Shown here in pieces: positions 7,954 to 15,456 of a DNA stretch of 64,000 nt. The stretch's first letter is position 1. Every line of letters begins with the position of its first letter. The stretch is taken from the NCBI GenBank assembly GCA_030432025.1, contig JAUIIA010000006.1, positions 1 to 64,000 on the forward strand, read 5' to 3'. The DNA is from Alphaproteobacteria bacterium (GTDB lineage Bacteria; Pseudomonadota; Alphaproteobacteria; Micavibrionales; Micavibrionaceae). Position numbers and translations under genes: made by a program. The notes below the pieces were generated by a model. It saw nothing but the letters and a program-made list of their open reading frames with translations. It searched no databases and was not told where the DNA came from.

Positions 7954-9432
7954 TTAATCCAGCAAATACCCGAAGCCTGCACCTGCTTCGAACAGGCTTT
8001 CATCTTCAACTTCATAATTGCGACGAATGTTAGCCACGAACGCTTGCGCGAGCGGGTCGGAATTATCTTTTGGCACGTGTTGGGCTATATCGACCTCTTT
8101 GTAAGGCTCAACCAGATACGGCGTTACAATCACAACCAACTCTGTTTCATCACGAGAGAAACTATCAGACTTCACAAGGTCGCCAAGTACAGGCGTTTGC
8201 GCAATACCGGGAAGACCCGAGTATCCTTCGATCGCGTTTGACTGCAAGATACCCGCAATCATTAAGCTACCGCCTGTCGGCACTTCAACAGTTGTCGATG
8301 CACGGCGAATGCTACGACCGGGAACAACAATCCCGCCAAGCGTAACCGCATTTTCATTATCAACCGCGGACACTTCTGTATTCATTTGCAAGCTGATCCG
8401 TTCTTCGGACAGGACAGTCGGGCGGAAGTTCAGCGACACACCGAATTCACGGAATGTCACAACAACATTACCAACGTTATCCAGACCGGACGGGACAGGA
8501 AATTCACCACCAGCCAAAAAGCCTGCCTGCTCACCTGATATTGCCGTCAGGTTCGGTTCAGCCAGAACATTAGCCAGATTACGCTCCTCCAGAGCATCGA
8601 GGAAAATACCGATATCACCGATACCGTTAATACCTGTATCGGCCAGCAAGCGTAACGTTGCCAGAGAGGGCTGCGTTAACGCAGCACCACTATCCAGAGT
8701 AGCTGAACCATCACCGCCAATTGTTGTTGTAGGCTGTGTGGTACCGAAAATTGTTGTAGCCGCGCCTTCAGCCGGATCGTTGAAATCCGTAGACACGCCG
8801 AATTCTTTAAATACATTACGTGAGGCCTCGACGATTTTCACCTGCATCATCACCTGTTGCTCGCCGCGCACTTCCAGCAAGTTGGCAATAATACCGTCAA
8901 TCGGACCGTCATCATCCGTCAGGTCACTTACATAATGACCGACAATCTGAGTAACCTTGGATGCAACACCGGGGTTCGAAACCTCACCGGTCAGCAAAAT
9001 TTGATCGTGAATAGCGCCGACAGTTACATCTTCGCCGGGGAACAACTGATTAACCAGCGCTTGAATAGCGCGCAGGTCAAACGTCACATGAACATGAATA
9101 TCCTCAAGAACATTCCCCTGCCCATCCAACGCGATAATATTCGTATCACCAACCTGCAAACCAACAACATACAGCGCGTTACTCTGCACGGCTGCGACAT
9201 CAATCACTGTCGGGTCGGCAACCAACACATCGGAAACATCACCATCGACCTTGATCAGCTGCGCCTTACCGAGAGTAATGCTGGTCGGCGCCTCCACGGC
9301 CATTTCCACGTCCGTTGCCTTCAAGTCACCTTTGGCGGCCCACGCAACACATAGCGGCATCACCATGACCAGTGCGATCACGGCAACAAAAATTCGATCA
9401 TACCCGAACGGGCGCATAGAGAGCTTTGACAT
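7954..9432 (-). CDS. cpaC: CpaC/RcpA, Flp pilus secretin
   Basis: 492-residue outer-membrane secretin. A signal peptide (about residues 1-33, ending AWA) is followed by the pilus N-terminal domain (42-120, with VDGDVSDVLVADPTVIDV), a BON-like element (DQILLTGEVSNPGVASKVTQ) and the secretin core: QVMMQVKIVEASRNVFKEFG, ANVLAEPNLTAISGEQAGFLAGGEFP, VEVPTGGSLMIAGIL and TPVLGDLVKSDSF, ending in ELVVIVTPYLV. These blocks are diagnostic. It forms the channel through which the pilus leaves. An insert rich in Gly/Thr (about residues 225-255) interrupts the core. It lies between cpaB and cpaD. Confidence 0.95.
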   Translation of the reverse strand: MSKLSMRPFGYDRIFVAVIALVMVMPLCVAWAAKGDLKATDVEMAVEAPTSITLGKAQLIKVDGDVSDVLVADPTVIDVAAVQSNALYVVGLQVGDTNIIALDGQGNVLEDIHVHVTFDLRAIQALVNQLFPGEDVTVGAIHDQILLTGEVSNPGVASKVTQIVGHYVSDLTDDDGPIDGIIANLLEVRGEQQVMMQVKIVEASRNVFKEFGVSTDFNDPAEGAATTIFGTTQPTTTIGGDGSATLDSGAALTQPSLATLRLLADTGINGIGDIGIFLDALEERNLANVLAEPNLTAISGEQAGFLAGGEFPVPSGLDNVGNVVVTFREFGVSLNFRPTVLSEERISLQMNTEVSAVDNENAVTLGGIVVPGRSIRRASTTVEVPTGGSLMIAGILQSNAIEGYSGLPGIAQTPVLGDLVKSDSFSRDETELVVIVTPYLVEPYKEVDIAQHVPKDNSDPLAQAFVANIRRNYEVEDESLFEAGAGFGYLLD

Positions 9433-9501
9433 GGCTATAGTCTTTCAGGTTGGTTACACAGAAAAAAAAAAGCAGTGGGGAAAAAGAGAGGAGTGTAAGA
9501 A

Positions 9502-10392
9502 TTACTTTGCAAGCACGGTGGAAACCTGCTCACCCGTATAGATTCGCACACTATTCCTGTTTTTTCCAGATTCTTCTTTGATTTTCTCGACCCCGCGGTA
9601 AATTTCATCACCCATCGTAGTCAAGCGGGCATCAGAAGTGACAGGCCCGGTTCGTTGAACAATTGCATCGTCACCGACCGCACGCAGGACCAGCGTTAGC
9701 TGCCCCAACTCTCCGGCTAGCGATAATCTTTCGGCATCACCGGCAGAAACCGCAAGCGTCACGGTCTTACCGACTCTAATCTTTTCATCATCTTTCGGCG
9801 GCTGCGCAGTCTGGTCGACAGCCAACACCTTGACGTTTTGCAAGATGGTCTCTGTCGCGTAACTATCGATATTCAGCGCTATAAAATTCTTCACGTTCGG
9901 ATCATCATCATCCGAATTAATACGGGAACGGTATGTCAGCATCACATCCACATAATCACCGGGACCAATAAAACCACCGACCATACTGGATGCATTCACC
10001 TCAATCGCCAGCGCACGCTGACCCGGCTCAAGCGTAGCCGCCACAAGGTTACCTTTAGACTGCTGCAACAAAGCACTGCGCATCAACGGCTCGCCTTCGG
10101 CTACATTACGGGCCAAGCGCCCATCCAACGCATCATCAACACTCTGCTCGCCTTCGCGTCTGATCGCGCCGGCAAACACTGCGCTTTGCGGCCAGGACTG
10201 CCAGCGCATTAAATTAGAGTCCAATTGCTGACCTATTTTCAAATCTCTGCTCGCCACCAAAATTTGCGTAGTCGGAACATCAGCGACCTGCACAGGCTCC
10301 TCTGAACCACCAAGCGTGACCTGCACCAACACAGCGACCAATACAGCCACCAGCACAGCACCACCGAGCACAATTAGAATATTTTTATTCAT
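9502..10392 (-). CDS. cpaB: CpaB/RcpC, Flp pilus assembly protein (SAF domain)
   Basis: About 296 residues. An N-terminal membrane anchor (NILIVLGGAVLVAVLVAVLV) leads into a periplasmic SAF domain (TQILVASRDLKIGQQLDSNL, WPQSAVFAG) and the RcpC domain (LAIEVNASSMVGGFIGPGDYVDVMLTY; TLAVSAGDAERLSLAGELGQ). CpaB is a periplasmic part of the Tad machine needed for pilus assembly. I start at the ATG at 10392, which has GAGG eight bases upstream; an in-frame Met at 10467 would add 25 residues before the anchor without a ribosome-binding site. Confidence 0.9.
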   Translation of the reverse strand: MNKNILIVLGGAVLVAVLVAVLVQVTLGGSEEPVQVADVPTTQILVASRDLKIGQQLDSNLMRWQSWPQSAVFAGAIRREGEQSVDDALDGRLARNVAEGEPLMRSALLQQSKGNLVAATLEPGQRALAIEVNASSMVGGFIGPGDYVDVMLTYRSRINSDDDDPNVKNFIALNIDSYATETILQNVKVLAVDQTAQPPKDDEKIRVGKTVTLAVSAGDAERLSLAGELGQLTLVLRAVGDDAIVQRTGPVTSDARLTTMGDEIYRGVEKIKEESGKNRNSVRIYTGEQVSTVLAK

Positions 10393-10574
10393 GACGAAAA
10401 CCTCATTTGGTTTTTTAGATCGGAAAATTAAGCCAATCGGGAACACAGACACCCGGGAAGCGGGCAAAAGAAACTACTAATATTATTGTGCGCCGATTAT
10501 CTTAAAAATTCGTGAAACCCGCCGACGGCGACACATGTGGATAAAACAAAGGGCGTTAAAAACAGCGGTAGAAC

Positions 10575-11123
10575 CTAAGACTCAATGAACAACGAAAAGT
10601 TATCCACATTAAGGTACCCTATTTTTACGAAAGATGCCAGTGCCCCGATAACAATTGCAACACCATAGGGAACTTTGTTCGCTCCGCCTTGCACTTGCCC
10701 TATCCAGCTATCCGGCTTCGGGTTTTTGAATGGCTTGTATTTTTTAACAATAATTGCGAACGCACCGAGCAACCCACCGACCAACGCCATATAAAACAGA
10801 AACGGCAGCAAGCCCTGAATTCCCATCCATGCGGCATACGCGCTCGCCAACTTGGAATCCCCTGCCCCGATAAGTTTCAGAGCAAAACAACCCGCCGTAA
10901 AGGCAAACACAATACCGAAAGAAATCAGGTGCGCCGTAAGCGGATAGAATATCCACTCCTTACCGCCCAGAGTCATGACAGCAAAACAAACCACAAAAAC
11001 GCCGAGAATAATAGCGCTATACATATTCGGAATCTGCATGCCCTTCACATCGGAATAAGCCGCAACGGCCCCGACACCCAGGACGATAAAAACTGACGTC
11101 AAATAAACGATTAGAAATAACAT
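10575..11123 (-). CDS. cpaA: CpaA/TadV, prepilin peptidase
   Basis: A type IV prepilin peptidase (A24 aspartic protease) that cleaves the Flp prepilin leader in the inner membrane. The protein is almost all membrane helix; the two catalytic Asp motifs are visible: YSDVKGMQIPN near the N-terminus and GAGDSKLASAYAAW in the middle. Start is uncertain. I give the ATG at 11123 (MLFLIVYL), which begins directly with the first helix. An upstream ATG at 11162 and a TTG at 11183 are in frame and follow closely on the Flp gene. It lies between the second flp gene and cpaB, the usual place. Confidence 0.87.
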   Translation of the reverse strand: MLFLIVYLTSVFIVLGVGAVAAYSDVKGMQIPNMYSAIILGVFVVCFAVMTLGGKEWIFYPLTAHLISFGIVFAFTAGCFALKLIGAGDSKLASAYAAWMGIQGLLPFLFYMALVGGLLGAFAIIVKKYKPFKNPKPDSWIGQVQGGANKVPYGVAIVIGALASFVKIGYLNVDNFSLFIES

Positions 11124-11186
11124 TTGATAAGTACCAGATCCGCACACCTGAACGGAGCGCATATTAAGACGCGACCACCCCAAGAA

Positions 11187-11396
11187 CTACGGGGCGCCGG
11201 AGCTCGATAACTTGCCGCTGATTGTTGTAAACGTTCCATCAAGAGTCGTCCCCAAACCAAAAACAATAGCAGCAATTCCCACTGCAATTGCGGAAGCGAT
11301 CAGCGCATATTCAATTGCTGTGCCCCCATCCTTACTAATGAAGTATAACGGACGAAACCGAATATCAGATATTTTAATTTTAGAAAAAAATGTCAT
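11187..11396 (-). CDS. second Flp-type prepilin
   Basis: A 69-residue prepilin with an unusually long leader (25 residues before the cleavage site). The processing region reads KDGGTAIEYALIASA; cleavage between the two glycines would put Glu at +5, as in Flp pilins. A hydrophobic helix (IAVGIAAIVFGLGTTL) and a short Ser/Gly tail follow. The ATG at 11396 is preferred to the earlier start at 11423; AGG sits about ten bases upstream. It is separated from the other flp gene by an intrinsic terminator and precedes cpaA by 63 bases. It could be a minor pilin or an alternative major pilin. Confidence 0.82.
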   Translation of the reverse strand: MTFFSKIKISDIRFRPLYFISKDGGTAIEYALIASAIAVGIAAIVFGLGTTLDGTFTTISGKLSSSGAP

Positions 11397-11454
11397 GTCA
11401 TGCGCACCTTTGTAATTTTGCAACCAAGTGTCCTACACAAAACTTCAAAATCCG

Positions 11455-11490
11455 TTAAAAAAAAAGCCCACCCAAACTGGGTGGGCTCTC
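11455..11490 (-). terminator. intrinsic terminator directly after flp
   Basis: On the minus strand, AGCCCACCC pairs with GGGTGGGCT across a short loop and runs into a tract of nine T. It lies 20 bases after the flp stop and before the second flp gene. It would make flp a short abundant transcript, with limited readthrough into the second prepilin and cpaA-F. Confidence 0.85.
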
Positions 11491-11508
11491 TTTAAACTAG
11501 AACCAATA

Positions 11509-11697
11509 TTATGGCGCACCAGCGGACTGGAGCTTCGTACTCACTGTTGTGAATGAAGCGGTCAAGTCTGTACCGACCGTAAAGACAATCGCTACGATCG
11601 CAACAGAAATACCGGCAGCAATAAGGCCGTATTCAATAGCAGTAGCACCATCTTCGTTTTTCAAATATGCATCTTTCAAAGCTAACAGTTTCAACAT
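11509..11697 (-). CDS. flp: Flp major prepilin
   Basis: 62-residue Flp prepilin, probably the main pilus subunit. Leader MLKLLALKDAYLKNEDG, cleaved before ATAIEYGLIAAG, which gives the +5 Glu and adjacent Tyr conserved in Flp. A single hydrophobic helix (ISVAIVAIVFTVGTDLTA) and a short C-terminus follow. AAGGAG seven bases upstream of the ATG is the best ribosome-binding site of the locus, and a strong terminator follows, consistent with high expression. Confidence 0.93.
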   Translation of the reverse strand: MLKLLALKDAYLKNEDGATAIEYGLIAAGISVAIVAIVFTVGTDLTASFTTVSTKLQSAGAP

Positions 11698-12122
11698 GGT
11701 TTTCTCCTTTTAAGATTTTTATATAATTCGGTTAACCCGTCCTCAAAACCTACTCTATCATAGAAGGCCTATCGGTCCCAACCGTTACTACTTTAGAATA
11801 TCGAAGGTTGGTTAAGGAGGAGTTAAAAAACGCAGTGAACTGACTAATAATAGAATAAAAAACAAGCACCAAGCAAGTATAAACTTTAAGTTATTTTATC
11901 TAAAATTTTAACTATATAGTAAAAACAGAAGACAAACCCAACAGTAAAAATAAATAAAAATAAAATAAAGCTTTTTACTTACAAAAAACAATAAACAGCT
12001 CGCATATTTGTAAGTATAACTACAATTATCACTAAAACCCCTTTATTACTTTACTATTCACAGAAAGCAAAAAGCCTCACGTTTTTTACACGCGAGGCTT
12101 TTCGTTTTACTGTTTACTTTAA
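11698..12122. other. A+T-rich intergenic region upstream of flp
   Basis: A 425-base gap strongly A+T-rich by eye, with a low-complexity A/T run near 11946-11974. It contains the flp leader, a GGTTAACC palindrome near 11732, and a CCAACC/GGTTGG inverted repeat (11778-11783 with 11806-11811). The TadG terminator is at the far end. No open frame with a ribosome-binding site and no convincing promoter stand out. The flp promoter must be here; I cannot place it securely. Confidence 0.5.
12069..12104 (-). terminator. intrinsic terminator after the VWA/TadG gene
   Basis: AAAAGCCTC on the minus strand pairs with GAGGCTTTT around a loop containing the A/T stretch. The arms end in A/T tracts on both sides. 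It lies 19 bases after the stop of the gene at 12123-13613. Confidence 0.75.
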
Positions 12123-13613
12123 TTAGCTTCGAATTCTTAAATTACTCAACTCTTGAGCGATATCCCGGAAGACACTGATCAGCTCATCCGAAGTTGTGAC
12201 ATGCTCATGACGACCACCATTCACTGCGCAATCTTCATAAAGCTGTTTGGTGCTGTCACTGATACCGCCGCTAGAGGCTTCGAACGTGATCGTGTAGATC
12301 GTAATGTTATCCTGCAGGTCCATATTCGCACATGTATCTCTCAGGCGGTCATCAATCTCACCATTCGTATCAACGCTACTTTCGCTGGTCCGGCCATATG
12401 CGGAATAAGTCGAGTGACGAATATTGTTACCATCGGTCATCATCACGACCACTTTGCGGTAACCGGTATTCGTGTATGGCTCGGCTTCCTGAAACGGGAA
12501 CCCGGGAGAGATCATCCGATATCCCCACACCATGCCGGTGCTACCATATGTGTTACCTCTGGCTTCCATCTCGCCGATACGGTTTTTCAGATCCGTCATG
12601 TCACTCGTCATCGGCAACACCGAAGCTTTCGGACACAGATATTCGGGCAAGCGAGCGACCTCACGTGGCGCACCATAGGAATAATATGCATGCGTGCAAC
12701 TACCTGAACTGTTCCAGTTATAACAAACATAGTTCTTGCTCAGCCTGTCACACTCGGCTGAATCATCATCCTTGTCACGGCACCAACGGTACATATACCA
12801 AGGCCCGGCGTGATCCGTCACGTCTGTACCGTCTTCGTACTCACGAACACAGATATCGGTATTACTATCGTTGCTAAAGGTTGCACCGATCGGGTTCAGA
12901 AGGAATGAAGAACCATACGCGGCACCGTCATCATCATAACCCAAACCATACGGCCCGACATTGACGGACGTCGAATACGGCACAAGACCGACCTTCACAT
13001 ACTGGTTATTCGGCACCACAAATTCATCAAACCGGTCCAGACAATCGCCTGTTTGTTCAGAATCATAAGTACCGAAAATAATCTCGACAAATTCACAGCT
13101 GGCAGTACGCAGCTTACCGATATTGTTGTTGGTACTCATTGAACCTGTATTATCCAGAACAAGCACAACTTCGATACCCTGAATATCACGCTGCACGACA
13201 GTCCGCGCACCAACATCAAGATATTCGATCCCGATAACATCGAGGAAATACGTGTCATACTGGGCCGTTCCGGTAACGGTTACCAAGTTCCCCTCAACGG
13301 AAACTTGCGGCGTAAATGTTGCGCCCAGTTTTTCCGGCGGATAGTTCGCATCAAAGAATTGCTGCACTTTGGACTGTATCTCCGTCGTTTCCGTAGAGAT
13401 CGCCGTCGCTGCCAAAGCTGCCGCATCAATCGCTTGCGACAATCTTTGTTGAATAAGATAAGCATGCGCAAAGTCTACCGACATCCCCGCAGCACCGATC
13501 AGTAATGGGGCCATAACAGCAAACATAATCGCGATAGCCGCGTTCGTGTCACGCCAGAATTTTTTAACAGCGCCGTACATACGGACAATTTTTCTTTGTT
13601 CATGCAATTTCAT
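12123..13613 (-). CDS. TadG-type pilus protein with von Willebrand factor A domain
   Basis: 496 residues. The N-terminus (DTNAAIAIMFAVMAPLLIG, then GMSVDFAHAY and RLSQAIDAAALAA) is the Tad/Flp N-terminal membrane module. From about residue 147 comes a VWA domain with a MIDAS-like DNTGSMS (D154-S160) and MMTDGNN, closing with TIYTITF and a short tail. Between them lies a Cys/Tyr-rich insertion (about residues 245-330) with eight or more cysteines, unlike a minimal VWA, which may be disulfide-bonded outside the membrane. TadG proteins are pilus-linked envelope proteins and some act in adhesion. AAGGGAG precedes the ATG. The gene follows two TadE-like pseudopilins. Confidence 0.87.
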   Translation of the reverse strand: MKLHEQRKIVRMYGAVKKFWRDTNAAIAIMFAVMAPLLIGAAGMSVDFAHAYLIQQRLSQAIDAAALAATAISTETTEIQSKVQQFFDANYPPEKLGATFTPQVSVEGNLVTVTGTAQYDTYFLDVIGIEYLDVGARTVVQRDIQGIEVVLVLDNTGSMSTNNNIGKLRTASCEFVEIIFGTYDSEQTGDCLDRFDEFVVPNNQYVKVGLVPYSTSVNVGPYGLGYDDDGAAYGSSFLLNPIGATFSNDSNTDICVREYEDGTDVTDHAGPWYMYRWCRDKDDDSAECDRLSKNYVCYNWNSSGSCTHAYYSYGAPREVARLPEYLCPKASVLPMTSDMTDLKNRIGEMEARGNTYGSTGMVWGYRMISPGFPFQEAEPYTNTGYRKVVVMMTDGNNIRHSTYSAYGRTSESSVDTNGEIDDRLRDTCANMDLQDNITIYTITFEASSGGISDSTKQLYEDCAVNGGRHEHVTTSDELISVFRDIAQELSNLRIRS

Positions 13614-13649
13614 ATTTAATCTCCCTTAAGCGGGTTTATATTTGGGCCT

Positions 13650-14198
13650 TTACGGCACTCTTTCAACAACGGCACTTTTACGGCCGCGGGCAAATGCAAC
13701 TTCACGCATCTGCATATCTTCAACGATAAAGCCGGCAAAAAGCGGCTCGAATGTGTATTCGGATGCAACAACCAGAACCCCCTCATCGGCTTGTCCCAGC
13801 GCTTGCACGCGAGTCAAAACATCCGACATCGGAGTCATGTTGCGGGTTTCACGCCATTCAATTACGGCATTGGCATCGGAGTCAAAACGGATACTGACAA
13901 CATCGACACCATAAGTCGTATCATTCAGCGGCACCAAAGCCTGCTGCCCGCCTTGAATAGCTTCATTCAATCCGGCGGAATCAATTTCGGCCGTCCGCGC
14001 GATAAGGTCGGCGGTCACTTGCGATGCGCGAATGGTTTTCTGGTTCGCGATAATACCGTTGCCAATATCGTAAACACCAAGAAGCATCGTCAGCATAATC
14101 GGGAAAATATAAGCGGCTTCAACTGCTGCCAATCCGTCTTCTTCTTTCAGGCGGCCCAGCGAAAGCGCTTGTATAAATTTGGCGAAACCTACCTTCAT
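13650..14198 (-). CDS. TadE-like pseudopilin (second)
   Basis: A 182-residue TadE/TadF-like pseudopilin. The prepilin-type processing site is EEDG followed by LAAVEAAYIFPIML, with Glu at +5 and a hydrophobic helix. The C-terminal part is a small periplasmic domain. Two Met codons are tandem (14201 and 14198). The first overlaps the stop of the preceding gene (ATGA), so the two pseudopilins are translationally coupled. Either Met is possible; I give the second. TadE/TadF are processed by CpaA and needed for Flp pilus assembly. Confidence 0.83.
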   Translation of the reverse strand: MKVGFAKFIQALSLGRLKEEDGLAAVEAAYIFPIMLTMLLGVYDIGNGIIANQKTIRASQVTADLIARTAEIDSAGLNEAIQGGQQALVPLNDTTYGVDVVSIRFDSDANAVIEWRETRNMTPMSDVLTRVQALGQADEGVLVVASEYTFEPLFAGFIVEDMQMREVAFARGRKSAVVERVP

Positions 14199-14740
14199 CA
14201 TGATCCCGCTCCCTGAAAGTCATAGGGCTCGGTCTGCAACACGATGGTTGAGACAAACAACGTCGAACCGTCAGGCCCCATCAAAAGCGGCCCGACAATC
14301 GGTGTAATCATGGGATAACGATAAGATGTGCGGATCAACATCGCCTGATCCGAACCACCCGAATCAAACGCGTCCGGCACAATATTTCCGTCACCGTCAT
14401 ATGTCGGGGTGATGTCATCATAGAAACTATTGAGAGGTTTGACCTCAACGACAATGTTCTGGCAATTGATGAACGCACGGGCGTAATTACAGAGCGCATC
14501 CTGAAAAACCTGTTCTTCATTTCCTGCGCCGGATTCCTGTAATTCTCCGGTTCTAATCATGCGTGCAGCCGAAGAAGTAGCCCCTTCGAGCAAGCTTTGT
14601 GAGGTAAACATGATGGCTAATTCAAGAATTCCAAGCGTAAGAAGCATGTAGGGAAACAACAACATGCTAAACTCGATAGCCGTTGTTCCGTCCTCTTTAC
14701 GGAAGAGTGATTTCAAAAATTTTCGTGCTTTTCCAACCAT
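14198..14740 (-). CDS. TadE-like pseudopilin (first)
   Basis: 180-residue pseudopilin with the leader FRKEDG, then TTAIEFSMLLFPYMLLT (Glu at +5) and one membrane helix. Two cysteines lie in the periplasmic part (LCNYARAFINCQ). Length and motif fit TadE. It overlaps the next gene by four bases. GGTGGG sits about eight bases upstream of the ATG, and a 17-base A+T palindrome lies just beyond it. Confidence 0.85.
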   Translation of the reverse strand: MVGKARKFLKSLFRKEDGTTAIEFSMLLFPYMLLTLGILELAIMFTSQSLLEGATSSAARMIRTGELQESGAGNEEQVFQDALCNYARAFINCQNIVVEVKPLNSFYDDITPTYDGDGNIVPDAFDSGGSDQAMLIRTSYRYPMITPIVGPLLMGPDGSTLFVSTIVLQTEPYDFQGAGS

Positions 14741-14757
14741 TTAGCACAACCCACCTT

Positions 14758-14774
14758 GTATTTAATTTAAATAC
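14758..14774. promoter_or_regulatory. perfect A+T palindrome upstream of the TadE gene
   Basis: GTATTTAA, one T, then TTAAATAC: an 8-bp perfect inverted repeat with a 1-base centre, 18 bases upstream of the ATG at 14740 and just before its Shine-Dalgarno sequence. Its core resembles the CGTATTTAAATACG palindrome in front of the TetR gene at 40094. It could be an operator or part of a promoter. Confidence 0.35.
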
Positions 14775-14907
14775 TTTCCAAATTTTCGGCATAAAAAAAG
14801 CGGCCTAATGCGCGCTCCATCCTGTCCGAAAGTACTATTCTTAATACTTAGGATATAAAAAACGACCTAAGATAAGATTAATAATGGCTCAAATTTTAAA
14901 GAAACCA

Positions 14908-15444
14908 TTAAGAATCTGCGGGTTCTTCGTTGGGCACAGGCTGGTCTAGAGGGAAACCCTCATGGTCCAAAGGAACCTTACCGCTAACCTCTTCGCCCCA
15001 ACGTTTGATAAGCTCGGCCTGCCTTTCTTCTATGGCTTTCTTACGGGCAACGCCACGTTGATACATAAAGCTGGCGACCATAAGCGTCACCGCCCAGTCA
15101 ATGACGTACCCAACGCCGGCTGCGGAATAAATCACAATAATCGCCATCGGATCAAAAATGATTGTAAGAGCCTTATCCATCGTCGCCTCCGTGGTCCAAA
15201 GCTCGATCAAAAACGGTGTAATGCCGGCGATATTCATAGCACCGACCGTTATCGCTTTTGTTTTATTCGGGCTACTGTCGACAAAAAACGCGACAAACAA
15301 CGGCATCAGACCAATAACCAAAATCAAAGCGCTCGACATGAACCACACGCCGACAACCGCAAAAATCAGCAGCAGGAGACTCAGGCTGATAGAATATCTC
15401 ATCCCGCCCTTACTTTTCTTTTTCACTTTTTGTTTCTGCGCCAT
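14908..15444 (-). CDS. four-helix membrane protein of the Tad region, function unknown
   Basis: 178 residues that I do not recognise. A basic N-terminus (QKQKVKKKSKGG) is followed by about four membrane helices: SLSLLLLIFAVVGVWFMS, LILVIGLMPLFVAFFV, a segment around AITVGAMNIAGITPFLIELW, and VIYSAAGVGYVIDWAVTLMV. The C-terminal tail is charged (KKAIEERQAELIKRWGEEV). The distribution suggests an inner-membrane protein with both ends in the cytoplasm. It starts 12 bases after the pseudokinase gene and precedes the TadE pair, so it is probably co-expressed with the pilus genes. Confidence 0.8.
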   Translation of the reverse strand: MAQKQKVKKKSKGGMRYSISLSLLLLIFAVVGVWFMSSALILVIGLMPLFVAFFVDSSPNKTKAITVGAMNIAGITPFLIELWTTEATMDKALTIIFDPMAIIVIYSAAGVGYVIDWAVTLMVASFMYQRGVARKKAIEERQAELIKRWGEEVSGKVPLDHEGFPLDQPVPNEEPADS

Positions 15445-15456
15445 TTTTATACCTGT

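Noticed and set aside
12332-12877. 181-residue Cys/His/Tyr-rich plus-strand open frame
   Set aside because: Shadow of the VWA gene's Cys-rich region.
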